Source: DGNJ01 sp002388905
Lineage (GTDB): Bacteria; Pseudomonadota; Gammaproteobacteria; Pseudomonadales; Porticoccaceae
Assembly: GCA_036843405.1 (NCBI GenBank)
Contig: DAITSJ010000016.1
Location: 1-64,000, forward strand
Reading direction: 5' to 3'
DNA: 64,000 nucleotides
Positions within the stretch are counted from its first letter, which is position 1; each line of letters starts with the position of its first letter. Below, piece after piece: positions 36,926 to 45,417 of this stretch. Under the pieces are notes generated by a model that was given only the letters and a program-made list of their open reading frames with translations, had not been told where the DNA came from and searched no databases. The translations under genes were made by a program, and so were the position numbers.

Positions 36926-38935
36926 TTGAATAAACTCAACCCCCAACAGTCCATCGCGGTCCGCTATATCGACGGCCCTCTGCTGGTGCTGGCCGGTGCC
37001 GGCAGCGGCAAGACCAGTGTGATCACCCGCAAGATCGCCTATCTGATAGGCGAGTGCGGCCTGCATGCCCGGCACGTGGCCGCCGTCACCTTCACCAACA
37101 AGGCGGCCCGGGAAATGAAGGCGCGGGTAAGCCAACTGGTAAAGGGCAAGGCCGCCAGCGGCCTTACAGTCAGCACCTTCCACAACCTGGGCCTCAACAT
37201 CATCCGCCGGGAAATTCGCCACTTCGGCTTCAAGCCGGGTTTCTCCATTTTCGACAGCGAGGACGCCCGCAACCTTCTGCGCGACCTGATGCTCCGGGAC
37301 GGGGACGTCAATACCGATCACCTGGACCTGGTCCAGCGCCAGATTTCCGCCTGGAAAAACGCCCTGACCGCGCCCGCCGATGCCCTGTCCCGGGCGGAAA
37401 GCGCCGGCGAGCAGGGAATTGCCGTACTCTACGAGCGCTACTGCCAGGCGCTTAAGGCCTACAACGCTGTCGACTTCGACGACCTGATCCTGCTGCCGGT
37501 GCATATGCTCGAGACCGAGCCGGAGCAACTGGAAAAGTGGCGCAACCGCATCCGCTACCTGCTGGTGGACGAATACCAGGACACCAACCTGGCCCAGTAC
37601 CGCCTGGTAAAACTGCTCACCGGCGAACGCGGCGCGCTCACCGTGGTGGGCGATGACGACCAGTCCATTTATGCCTGGCGGGGCGCCCGGCCCGAAAACC
37701 TGGCCCAGCTCCGGGAAGATTACGGGCACCTGAAAGTGATCAAGCTCGAACAGAATTACCGTTCCACGGCCCGCATCCTGCGTACCGCCAACCGGCTTAT
37801 TGCCAACAACCCGCACGTGTTTGAAAAATCCCTGTGGAGCGAACTGGGCCTGGGTGAGCCAATACGGGTCATCCGCTGCAGCAACGAGGAAACGGAAATG
37901 GAGCGGGTGGTCAACGAAATTCTCGCCCTGCGCCTGCATAAAAACTGCCATTTCAGGGATTTCGCCGTGCTCTACCGGGGCAACCACCAGTCCCGCCTGC
38001 TGGAGATGAAATTGCGCAGCCAGGGCATTCCCTACCAGCTCAGCGGCGGCACCTCCTTTTATTCCCGGACCGAGATAAAGGACATCATGGCCTACCTGCG
38101 CCTGATGATTAATCCGGACGACGACAACGCGTTCCTGCGCATTATCAATACGCCCCGCCGGCAGATCGGCACCTCGACCCTGCAGAAACTCGGCGAATAC
38201 GCAAACCAGCGGCACATCTCGATGCTCCAGGCCATCGACGAAATGGGTCTCCAGGCCCTGATGCCGGAACAGAACCTCAAGCGGCTGCGCCAGTTCAAGC
38301 GCTGGATGGAGAACGTCAACCGCAACTGCCTGAGCAACGACCCCGTCGCCGCCATCCGGGAAATGATAGCCGACATCGATTACGAAGGCTGGCTGCACCA
38401 GAACGCCAGCAGCGCCGCCGTGGCCGAAAAGCGCATGGGCAATGTGGAATTTTTGATCGGCCAGCTTGCCGGCGCCCTCGGGGACAACGAGGATGATGGC
38501 GACAAGGGCATCGAGAACGCCATCGCCAGGCTGGTGCTGCGCGACCTGCTCGAACGGCAGGAAGAGGATTCGGCGGACGACAAAGTCCAGCTTATGACCC
38601 TTCACGCCGCCAAGGGGCTGGAATTTCCCCATGTTTTCCTGGTGGGCTGCGAGGAAGCGCTGCTCCCCCACCGCACCAGTATCGAGGAAGGCAATATCGA
38701 GGAAGAGCGACGGCTCGCCTATGTGGGCATTACCCGGGCCCAGCGCAGCCTGACCCTGACGCTGGCGGCCAAACGTAAACTGTTCGGCGATATCAGCGAA
38801 ACCACCCCCAGCCGCTTTATCGAGGAACTGCCCGCGGAGGACATCGAGCGGGAAGGTTTCGGCGAGAGCAGCGAGGAGACTCGCCGGGAGAAAGGCCAGG
38901 AATCCCTGGCGGCACTCAAGGGCCTGTTCGCCTGA
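36926..38935 (+). CDS. rep: ATP-dependent DNA helicase Rep
   Basis: This 669-residue UvrD/Rep-type superfamily 1 helicase displaces proteins ahead of the replication fork. Walker A is LAGAGSGKTSVI near residue 24. LLVDEYQDTN (motif II), VVGDDDQSIYAWRGA (III), LEQNYRS (IV), TLHAAKGLEF (V) and AYVGITRAQ (VI) follow in order. Similarity through GGTSFYSRTEIKD and the opening NKLNPQQS fits Rep better than UvrD. The start is a TTG at 36926, where the Rep N-terminus begins; no nearer ATG exists. A strong terminator follows. Confidence 0.95.
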   Translation: MNKLNPQQSIAVRYIDGPLLVLAGAGSGKTSVITRKIAYLIGECGLHARHVAAVTFTNKAAREMKARVSQLVKGKAASGLTVSTFHNLGLNIIRREIRHFGFKPGFSIFDSEDARNLLRDLMLRDGDVNTDHLDLVQRQISAWKNALTAPADALSRAESAGEQGIAVLYERYCQALKAYNAVDFDDLILLPVHMLETEPEQLEKWRNRIRYLLVDEYQDTNLAQYRLVKLLTGERGALTVVGDDDQSIYAWRGARPENLAQLREDYGHLKVIKLEQNYRSTARILRTANRLIANNPHVFEKSLWSELGLGEPIRVIRCSNEETEMERVVNEILALRLHKNCHFRDFAVLYRGNHQSRLLEMKLRSQGIPYQLSGGTSFYSRTEIKDIMAYLRLMINPDDDNAFLRIINTPRRQIGTSTLQKLGEYANQRHISMLQAIDEMGLQALMPEQNLKRLRQFKRWMENVNRNCLSNDPVAAIREMIADIDYEGWLHQNASSAAVAEKRMGNVEFLIGQLAGALGDNEDDGDKGIENAIARLVLRDLLERQEEDSADDKVQLMTLHAAKGLEFPHVFLVGCEEALLPHRTSIEEGNIEEERRLAYVGITRAQRSLTLTLAAKRKLFGDISETTPSRFIEELPAEDIEREGFGESSEETRREKGQESLAALKGLFA

Positions 38936-38952
38936 GCTGACGACCCGGGCAC

Positions 38953-38981
38953 AAAAAAAGCCGCGACCCGCGCGGCTTTTT
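38953..38981. terminator. Bidirectional rho-independent terminator between rep and the cytochrome gene
   Basis: AGCCGCG (38959-38965) pairs with CGCGGCT (38971-38977) around a five-base loop. Seven A lie on the left and five T on the right, so it can stop transcription from rep on + and from the converging cytochrome c5 gene on -. Confidence 0.85.
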
Positions 38982-38999
38982 CCGAGAGCTACCCCACCG

Positions 39000-39443
39000 T
39001 TACTGGCTCTGCTCCACCATGTAATCTACGGTGGCCTTAATTTCCTCTTCGGAACAATCCATGCACAACCCTTTGGGCGGCATGCCCCTGAAACCCTGAA
39101 TGGAGTGGGTATAGAGCGTATCCATGCCCTTGGCGATACGGTCGGACCAGGCAGCGGCATCGCCCAGCTTGGGTGCACCGGCGGCACCGGTGGCATGGCA
39201 CGAGAAGCAGTACTTGTCGTAGATGGCCTTGGGCTCGCGGGGTTCGCCGCCATCGCTGGCCGCCGGGGCCGCGGAAGCAACCTCGCCCTCCAGTGAGACC
39301 TCGCCCGCGGGCTGCAGGCGTTCCGACATGGCTTTCTCCTGCCTGTCAGTGAGTTCCACTTCCTTCTCTTCACCGCCGCAGGCGGCCAGGGCCAGCGCGG
39401 CAATCAATGCCGTGGACATGCCTGCTGTTTTCAGAAAACTCAT
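39000..39443 (-). CDS. Lipoprotein cytochrome c5-type protein
   Basis: This 147-residue monohaem cytochrome c has a lipoprotein signal (ALIAALALAAC, lipidated C22), a low-complexity spacer of about 45 residues, then haem site CFSCH (79-83) and axial methionine M121 in GFRGMPPKG. A second Cys pair (LCMDC, 127 and 130) is typical of cytochrome c5. It is probably an electron carrier tethered to the periplasmic face of a membrane. The ATG at 39443 has TAAGGAGA upstream, which excludes the longer in-frame start at 39557. It is divergent from the phosphoribosyltransferase gene (122 bp). Confidence 0.9.
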   Translation of the reverse strand: MSFLKTAGMSTALIAALALAACGGEEKEVELTDRQEKAMSERLQPAGEVSLEGEVASAAPAASDGGEPREPKAIYDKYCFSCHATGAAGAPKLGDAAAWSDRIAKGMDTLYTHSIQGFRGMPPKGLCMDCSEEEIKATVDYMVEQSQ

Positions 39444-39565
39444 TCGGGTCTCCTTAATGGACAACGCTATTAGGGTCGAGTCGGCATTATAGCGGCAAAT
39501 TATAAAGGGGCAAACGCGCCCGTCGCGGTTGTTGAGATAACCCCGGCGGGCGGTCACAATAACGC

Positions 39566-40138
39566 ATGGACAAAATTTTCCTGAGCGCCGACCAACTCCT
39601 GGAAGACGCCTTTACCCTGGGCATGTCAGTCATCGACAGCGGATACCGACCCGACTTTCTGGTGGCTATCTGGCGGGGCGGCACGCCGGTAGGCATCGCC
39701 ATCCAGGAACTGCTGGCCTACTTCGATATTCCCAACGAGCACCAGACCCTGCGTACCCGCCACTACACCGGTATCGACCAGCGACTGCCCTCGGTACAGG
39801 TGGATGGCCTGGAGCCGGTCCTGGACAAGATTACCGCCAACAGCCGCGTCCTCATTGTCGACGACGTCTACGACACCGGCCTCAGCGCCCGCGAGGTTGT
39901 CGCGGCCATCGAAAACGCCTTCGTCGATCCACCCGAAGTGCGCGTGGCAACCATCTACTACAAGCCGGATCACAACAAGAGCGGGCGGGCGCCGGATTAC
40001 TATCTCCACGTCACCTCGGCGTGGCTCGTCTTTCCCCACGAACTGATGGGCCTGAGCACCGGCGAGATCCTCAACGACAAGCCGGGCGCAACGACCTTGA
40101 AGCAGCACATCGACGCGGGCCGTCGACAGACAGATTAG
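39566..40138 (+). CDS. Phosphoribosyltransferase, hypoxanthine-guanine type
   Basis: This 190-residue type I phosphoribosyltransferase has the PRPP-binding loop RVLIVDDVYDTG (residues 94-105) and the early FLVAIWRGGTPVG segment. The C-terminal hood AWLVFPHELM suggests a purine base substrate, as in related hypoxanthine phosphoribosyltransferases; the base specificity is inferred. It stands just before two tRNA-Arg genes. Confidence 0.8.
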   Translation: MDKIFLSADQLLEDAFTLGMSVIDSGYRPDFLVAIWRGGTPVGIAIQELLAYFDIPNEHQTLRTRHYTGIDQRLPSVQVDGLEPVLDKITANSRVLIVDDVYDTGLSAREVVAAIENAFVDPPEVRVATIYYKPDHNKSGRAPDYYLHVTSAWLVFPHELMGLSTGEILNDKPGATTLKQHIDAGRRQTD

Positions 40139-40186
40139 ACATTCCGCCCCCCAGTCATTATCATTCGCTCCCCGCGTCACGGATAT

Positions 40187-40263
<77 letters not shown>

Positions 40264-40295
40264 AGTACTAAAATCGATACACTCGCGGTTTCCAC

Positions 40296-40372
40296 GCCTC
40301 CGTAGCTCAGCTGGATAGAGTAACCGGCTTCGAACCGGTTGGTCGGGAGTTCGAATCTCTCCGGAGGCGCCA
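40296..40372 (+). tRNA. tRNA-Arg(TCG)
   Basis: This 77-base cloverleaf includes an encoded CCA and lies 32 bases after tRNA-Arg(CCG). The acceptor stem is GCCTCCG with CGGAGGC. The anticodon arm ACCGG-CTTCGAA-CCGGT gives anticodon TCG (reads CGA). A20 and C35 fit arginine. The D-stem has a G10-T25 wobble. In most gammaproteobacteria CGA is read by inosine in tRNA-Arg(ACG), so a dedicated TCG species is less common. Confidence 0.92.
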
Positions 40373-40403
40373 TACTAAGAGGGGTGTATATCGAGCACAT
40401 GGT

Positions 40404-40620
40404 TTACACCCTGTACCGGAGACACCGGTGCCATTCCTCGATGAAGATGGCATCGGCTTCGCGCGGCGGGACGGCATACTCTCTTTTCACTTCATCAAGG
40501 ATACGCACAGGTAGTCCGGGACCGGGGAAGGGATGGCGGCGAACCCTGTCGTAGGGCATCCAGGGCGATCTTGCGCGCCTCGTCCTTGAACAGTTTGCGC
40601 AGGGGCTCCACGACTCAGGA
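40404..40620 (-). pseudogene. Internal fragment of GMP synthase (guaA remnant)
   Basis: Read on the minus strand, 40611-40570 gives VVEPLRKLFKDEARKIAL. After a frameshift, PYDRVRRHPFPGPGLPVRIL, EVKREYA and ADAIFIEEWHR follow, the well-known C-terminal ATP-pyrophosphatase/dimerisation region of GuaA (VEPLRELFKDEVRKIG, then PYDMVYRHPFPGPGL). It lacks both ends and has an in-frame stop before the first motif and another after EEWHR. This is a decayed internal piece, directly downstream of the tRNA pair. I see nothing else in 40373-40799. Confidence 0.85.
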
Positions 40621-40799
40621 CTTCAGGTACTTGAATAGTGTCCGGAATCTCTAGCAGGCCCTTGGGTATTGCTTCAATCCCTGCGGCAGGCAGAAATTAT
40701 CCTCGAAACTGACAAGTCGGGCGTATAATAAGTTTTCCTGCGATGCACTGTAGCCACCTCGAACCGCACCAACCAATCATCGATTAGACATTGGCGAGA

Positions 40800-41621
40800 T
40801 CATTTGGAAAGATCAAATTCCGCCAGTTGTGCGCCGCTTTCAGAGTGCAAAGTATAGGAGAGAACCTGTGCATTCATTTCAGGCCCCTCCCCAGCAATAG
40901 CCACCTCCAGCAACTGGAGACGAGCACGGGCATAAATCTGCCGACCTACATTGCCCTCCTGTTCCAACAGGGCAATTACCCTCCTCGCATCTTCGGCGGA
41001 AGTTTTCCATACATAACCGTCCAGCGCATTGGTCAAACGCAACTTCACATGAAGTATATCTATTCCCTTATATGCTTCGCGCAGCACCGGCCAGTTGGTG
41101 GGACTGAAGCTGATAGAACTGCCGGGAGTCATAGGCCCGATATAGAATTCACCGTAACCGGGATCATAGTCACCAAGCCGTCCGCCAATATTGGTGGTGA
41201 TAAAACCTATATTCCGGGCTGATTTGCCCAGAGATTCAAGCCGGGCGCGCTCCCGGGCAACCAGACCGGCACGGTTGAACTCGTTCACAGTCTGGCCGTC
41301 ATACGTATTTCCGGATCTCCCGACATTACGTTCGGCGACTTCCCCGTAATCAGGATGATTGCCAGTCCAGTCCACATAGACCCAATACATTTCGTAACCG
41401 CTGGGGTCATTAAGTTCACCGCCACGCGTGCCGGGTGTGGCATGATTTGAGGTATCTGCTGTCGGTGTGCCGGCGTTGGCTGCCGGAAAGGAAGCAACTT
41501 CGGCGTGTGTCGCAGGCGCAGTAACGTACGATACTGGTTCCGGCTCATCACCGCATGCAACAAGCCCCAGTATACCTACACCTGACAGGCCCATCAGAAG
41601 GAAGCGTATAGAAATAATCAT
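40800..41621 (-). CDS. Predicted lipoprotein of unknown function, second gene of a two-gene operon
   Basis: This 273-residue protein has a lipoprotein signal (GVGILGLVAC before GDEPEP), a Ser/Thr/Ala-rich linker to about residue 70, then a mixed domain starting YEMYWVYVDWTGNHPDYG with no motif I recognise. AGGGGAG precedes the ATG at 41621, which starts 17 bases after the partner lipoprotein stops. Base composition is lower in GC than the flanking core genes. It sits between the guaA remnant and the istB remnant, so it was probably acquired. Function unknown. Confidence 0.8.
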   Translation of the reverse strand: MIISIRFLLMGLSGVGILGLVACGDEPEPVSYVTAPATHAEVASFPAANAGTPTADTSNHATPGTRGGELNDPSGYEMYWVYVDWTGNHPDYGEVAERNVGRSGNTYDGQTVNEFNRAGLVARERARLESLGKSARNIGFITTNIGGRLGDYDPGYGEFYIGPMTPGSSISFSPTNWPVLREAYKGIDILHVKLRLTNALDGYVWKTSAEDARRVIALLEQEGNVGRQIYARARLQLLEVAIAGEGPEMNAQVLSYTLHSESGAQLAEFDLSK

Positions 41622-41638
41622 TTCATATACTCCCCTGA

Positions 41639-42607
41639 TCAAAGATCAGGCGCAGTCGCAGCGCCTGCGGCCTCATCTTTCTTGCGAGCTTCATAAGCTA
41701 CCTGCAAAGCCCGCTCAAATGCCTCACCCTCTTCATAGAAATTCTTCTGGTGCATGATTCCCATACTCATCTCTCGAGCCAGCAGCTCATTGCCATAAGT
41801 CGGTGCAATCGCCGCCTTTATCGTCAGACCACACCCCGCTGACCAGCGTTGCGACTGGGCAAAGGAGGCATTAATCGAGAGATTGCAATTACCCCAATCC
41901 CTGGAGGATTTGGGCATCGGTCGTCCGAGCAGATCGTAGATCCAGACAAGATTTGTGATCCCCCGCCGATCTTTTTCGGTTACATGGGGAGCGCCGTACT
42001 TACCGCTCAATGATTGCACCAGCGTGTCGATCGCAGGGCTTTCTCCTTCGGGAAAGCTGTTGCGCCTCCACACCGCACCCGCCTTTTCCTCGCCCGGCAT
42101 GCCATTGAACGCAACGATGATCTGCTGGGTGATATTCTTCACCGGCTTGAATTTGTAGCCACCGTCGTCGCAGGTCTTGCTGCTCATGGATCCCATATCC
42201 CGGGCAATATCCTGTCCACTGCACAGTCCACCGTCGGACGCACGGATAATCTGGCGCGTCGGGACGTCATAGTTCTGCTTGATCGTCCATTTGTCAGCCA
42301 CGTTGATGATTGGGACGTCATCGCGGCATTCGAGCAACCAGGAAACGTCGTCAAAGCTCATTCCCGAACGAATGCCTACGATATCATCCACCGGTGCACC
42401 TTCCGGACGAACACCTGTCGTTACTTTAGCTGGACACTTGCGGGAAAGTTCCTTAGCCGGAGCCTTTTCGCCTTGCGCAACTTCGGCGCTATTACCTCCT
42501 ATCGCGCCTGATGATGCCGCGTTATCGTCCCCCGAATCGCCACAACCCGTTATCAGAAGGGCTGTCACAAGCCCACCCAAGACAAACCGAATACCATTCG
42601 CACGCAT
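41639..42607 (-). CDS. Predicted lipoprotein of unknown function, first gene of the operon
   Basis: This 322-residue protein has a lipoprotein signal (GLVTALLITGC, then GDSGDD), a low-complexity linker to about residue 60 and a soluble domain with six further cysteines. The domain opens CPAKVTTG, then DDIVGIRSGMSFDDVSWLLECRDD, which resembles the start of a BamE/SmpA-like repeat (GMSxxxVxxxLG), but I cannot confirm this. AGGGAGA precedes the ATG at 42607. It is read before the 40800-41621 lipoprotein and is probably functionally linked to it. Confidence 0.8.
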   Translation of the reverse strand: MRANGIRFVLGGLVTALLITGCGDSGDDNAASSGAIGGNSAEVAQGEKAPAKELSRKCPAKVTTGVRPEGAPVDDIVGIRSGMSFDDVSWLLECRDDVPIINVADKWTIKQNYDVPTRQIIRASDGGLCSGQDIARDMGSMSSKTCDDGGYKFKPVKNITQQIIVAFNGMPGEEKAGAVWRRNSFPEGESPAIDTLVQSLSGKYGAPHVTEKDRRGITNLVWIYDLLGRPMPKSSRDWGNCNLSINASFAQSQRWSAGCGLTIKAAIAPTYGNELLAREMSMGIMHQKNFYEEGEAFERALQVAYEARKKDEAAGAATAPDL

Positions 42608-42880
42608 AATAAGTCTCCCTTGACTGGCACTTGTGTACTTGCCTAACTGGCCTTGACCTGATGAGTCCTGAAAAGCCGGTAACACAAAGTTGTTAGAGAG
42701 TATATGCCCTTATTTTGAAAAATATAAAGTTTTATTCGGTGGTATTAGGAATACTCATCCCTCTGGCGGGACAAAATCGTAATTTCCATGGAGGCTTCTT
42801 TTCTCAGCAGGGGCCGCCCCTTCTGTGGAGACGGCGCTATTGAAATAAAGGTGGGTCAGTAATTATGTTAGAACTGCGTC
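42608..42880. other. AT-rich non-coding stretch upstream of the lipoprotein operon
   Basis: This region is much more AT-rich than its surroundings, especially 42690-42770. It must hold the promoter of the lipoprotein operon, but no clear hexamer pair is chosen. GGTGGGTCAGT near 42850-42861 recalls the end sequences of IS21-family elements, consistent with the istB remnant that follows. Confidence 0.4.
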
Positions 42881-42973
42881 AGGTTCCTCTCCACCGTCGA
42901 ACTGATCAACGCCCTGAAGGAGCAGAAACAGGCGGGCCAACAGGGACAAATCGCCGACCGGCTCACCCGCCGA
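42881..42973 (+). pseudogene. Fragment of an IS21-type helper ATPase gene (istB remnant)
   Basis: About 31 codons on the + strand read RFLSTVELINALKEQKQAG then QQGQIADRLTRR. This is the segment just before Walker B in IstB proteins (typically RFSTVVDLVNALEAEKxAG...LxxRLTR). Neither the Walker A part nor the rest of IstB is present. The end overlaps the stop of the converging SLC13 gene, so the insertion or deletion point lies at its 3' end. Confidence 0.7.
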
Positions 42974-44741
42974 AAGGCCAGACCATCGGAATCAGCGCAA
43001 CCGTCACAATGGCGGCAATAACCGCCATGGGCGCGCCAATTCGGAGGTAATCGGTAAAGCGATAGCCGCCGGGGCCCATAACCATCAGGTTGGTCTGGTA
43101 GCCCAGGGGCGTCATAAAGCTGGCGCTGGCGCCGAACATTACGGCAACAATAAATGGCATAGGACTGACGCCGAGTTGCTCGGCAACGCCGGTGGCGATG
43201 GGAAACACCAGAACAGCGGCGGCATTGTTGGTGATCAACTCGGTAAAAAATCCGGTAACCAGGTAGACCACCAGTAGTGCCAGCCAGGGACTGCCCAGGC
43301 TCTCCACCATCAGGGCATCGACAATCCAGGCTGCCGTGCCACTGGCTTCCAGCGCGGTGCCCAGCCCGAATGCCGCGCCAATCACCACCAGCACCGGCAG
43401 GTTGATACTCACATTCAGGCGCGCCCGGTTAACAGTCACGCAACCCGTGGCCAGCAACAGGCCCGCCGCCAGGAACGCCGCCTCCAGCACCGACAGCAGT
43501 CCCGCCACATTGATTCCCACCATAAGCGCCAGAATCCCCGTGGCCAGAGGCGCCTTGGCAAAATCCGGCGGCGCGGAATCACGCAACGGACTGACCAGCA
43601 TAAAGTCCCGGCGGTACTGGTATTGCTTGACGAAGGTGTCGCTGGTCTCCAGCAACAGGGTATCGCCGGTGCGAAGAACGATATCGCCCACCTTGCCGGA
43701 TAAACGGTGCCCGCCGCGGCTGATGCTGAGGATGGCCGCCTGATAGCGGGTGCGAAAGGCGCTTTCCTTGACGGTCTTGTTAACACCGGGGAACTCCGGG
43801 CCCAATACCACCTCCACCAGGCGGCGCTGGTGGTGGTTGAGCCGCAACTTATGGCTGCCCCCGTGGGCGGGCACCAGGCCGTTGATGCGCTGCAATTCGC
43901 GGGCGCACTCAGGGGCCCCGATGAACGCGAGTTGATCGCCCGACTGAAGTTGCATGTCGGGCCCGACGGCGGTGTAGAGCTTATCGCCACGCTCGATATC
44001 GGTGAGATAGCCGTGGCTCAGGTTGCGCAGGCCGGCTTCCTGGATGGTCTTGCCGTCAAGTGGGCTGCCCTCGGGAATCAGCATTTCAACGTGGTATTCC
44101 CGGGCATGTTCCACCTGCTCTACCGGCCCTTCCCGTTCCGGGAGCAAGCGCCGACCGAACAGGACAAGGAAAACCGAGCCGCTCAACAGCAGGGGTACCC
44201 CCACCCATGCCAGGTCGAAGATATGAAAACCGTCCAGGCCGCGCTGCTGCACCAAACCATCCACCACCAGGTTGGTGCTGGTGCCGATCAGGGTGCAGGT
44301 GCCCCCTAGGATGGCGGCGTAACTGAGCGGCAGCAGCAGCTGGGAAGCGGACAGGCGAAGACGCTGGGCCCATTCCTGCACCGCCGGAATCATCATGGCC
44401 ACCACGGTGGTATTGTTCAAAAAAGCGCTGAGCAGGGACGTGGGCAGGATCAGGCGAACCTGGCTGCCCAGGACACTTCCCGGCTGTCCCAGAAGCCTGT
44501 GGGCCACCCAGTAGATGGCGCCGGTGTCCCGCAGTGCCGCGGCCACCACATAGAGCACCGCCACCGTTGCCAGGCCGGGGTTGGAAAAGCCGGCGAGCGC
44601 CTGCTCCGGCGTAATGACCCCGCCTATCAGTACCGCCACCATGGCGGCCATCATCACCACTTCAGGGGGCGCCCGGTTACTGGCCAGGGCTACCAGGACC
44701 AGAAGCACCACCAGGATGGTAAACAGCATATCCGGAGTCAT
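42963..44741 (-). CDS. SLC13-family permease with two TrkA-C (RCK_C) domains
   Basis: This 592-residue secondary transporter has membrane segments on both sides of a large cytoplasmic insert. The insert holds two RCK_C-type domains (about 215-288 and 300-380). The DASS-type signature GTSTN lies near 153-157, with a second copy ITNNAA in the C-terminal half. SLC13 proteins with RCK_C inserts include sulfate transporters of the SAC1/SLT type. With cysH close by, sodium-coupled sulfate uptake is a reasonable inference. The 205 bp upstream contain an AT-rich block (44797-44845). Confidence 0.85.
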   Translation of the reverse strand: MTPDMLFTILVVLLVLVALASNRAPPEVVMMAAMVAVLIGGVITPEQALAGFSNPGLATVAVLYVVAAALRDTGAIYWVAHRLLGQPGSVLGSQVRLILPTSLLSAFLNNTTVVAMMIPAVQEWAQRLRLSASQLLLPLSYAAILGGTCTLIGTSTNLVVDGLVQQRGLDGFHIFDLAWVGVPLLLSGSVFLVLFGRRLLPEREGPVEQVEHAREYHVEMLIPEGSPLDGKTIQEAGLRNLSHGYLTDIERGDKLYTAVGPDMQLQSGDQLAFIGAPECARELQRINGLVPAHGGSHKLRLNHHQRRLVEVVLGPEFPGVNKTVKESAFRTRYQAAILSISRGGHRLSGKVGDIVLRTGDTLLLETSDTFVKQYQYRRDFMLVSPLRDSAPPDFAKAPLATGILALMVGINVAGLLSVLEAAFLAAGLLLATGCVTVNRARLNVSINLPVLVVIGAAFGLGTALEASGTAAWIVDALMVESLGSPWLALLVVYLVTGFFTELITNNAAAVLVFPIATGVAEQLGVSPMPFIVAVMFGASASFMTPLGYQTNLMVMGPGGYRFTDYLRIGAPMAVIAAIVTVALIPMVWPFGG

Positions 44742-44946
44742 GGTTCACGGACCTAATCGTGACTGAAGAATGGCTGCCATCATAACGTCCCTTATTTATA
44801 ATTAAAAAATATTATTACATGCTATTAATATAACCGATTATTCAAATTACCTGGTGGCGACCGGCAAAACGATTGGCCTGGTCGACGCCCGCGCCGCTGC
44901 CGTCTAAGCTCTAACAAAGAAGTTGGCAAACAGGAGTATTCAGATC

Positions 44947-45405
44947 GTGCGAACATTCGAATCCGTCCGGGAGGTTTTGGAAAATGCCGTCGCCGTCCAC
45001 AAAGCGGCGGTCCGGCTCTATGGGCAGTTGCGCCACAAAGCCCTCGAGGAGCGCCCGCGACTGTTGCTGGATGAAATGATCCGTCACGAAGAGCGGTTGG
45101 CGGAATTGCTCGGCGACTTTATCGCCAGGGCGGACGCCGAAAGTCTTGATACCCGTATCCAGTACACGCTGGAAAAGCGCCCGGAAACCTTTCTGGAAGA
45201 AGCGGAGGCCGAGGTCACGCCGGACCTGGGTAGCCTGACCCGCCTGAGCCAGACCATTCACAGCTACCTGGTCAACCTGTTCGAGGAAGCCGTCCGGGAA
45301 ACAGAACCCGACCGGGGGGCGCAATTGATGCGGGATATTCTCGAGGTGGAGCAGGCGGAACGGGAGAACTTTTCGAGGATAAGCCTCTCGGCCCTGGACA
45401 TCTAA
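44947..45405 (+). CDS. Conserved-looking helical protein of unknown function
   Basis: This 152-residue, highly charged, all-helical protein has two halves that each look like helical hairpins. DEMIRHEERLAELL carries an ExxH-like pattern recalling ferritin-like four-helix bundles, but metal ligands are incomplete. CAGGAG lies ten bases before GTG 44947, which I prefer to the TTG at 44923. It is divergent from the SLC13 permease and converges on cysH with 12 bases between stops. Function unknown. Confidence 0.7.
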   Translation: MRTFESVREVLENAVAVHKAAVRLYGQLRHKALEERPRLLLDEMIRHEERLAELLGDFIARADAESLDTRIQYTLEKRPETFLEEAEAEVTPDLGSLTRLSQTIHSYLVNLFEEAVRETEPDRGAQLMRDILEVEQAERENFSRISLSALDI

Positions 45406-45417
45406 TCCCTGTTCACA

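Noticed and set aside
36056..38671. An 871-codon open frame on the minus strand opposite phaC2 and rep.
   Set aside because: It lies antisense to two well-supported genes, has a composition typical of the shadow of GC-rich codons, shows no family motif and no ribosome binding site.
40296..42973. A duplicated tRNA 3' end marking attL/attR of an island.
   Set aside because: I looked for a second copy of the tRNA-Arg(TCG) 3' end downstream to 43 kb and saw none.
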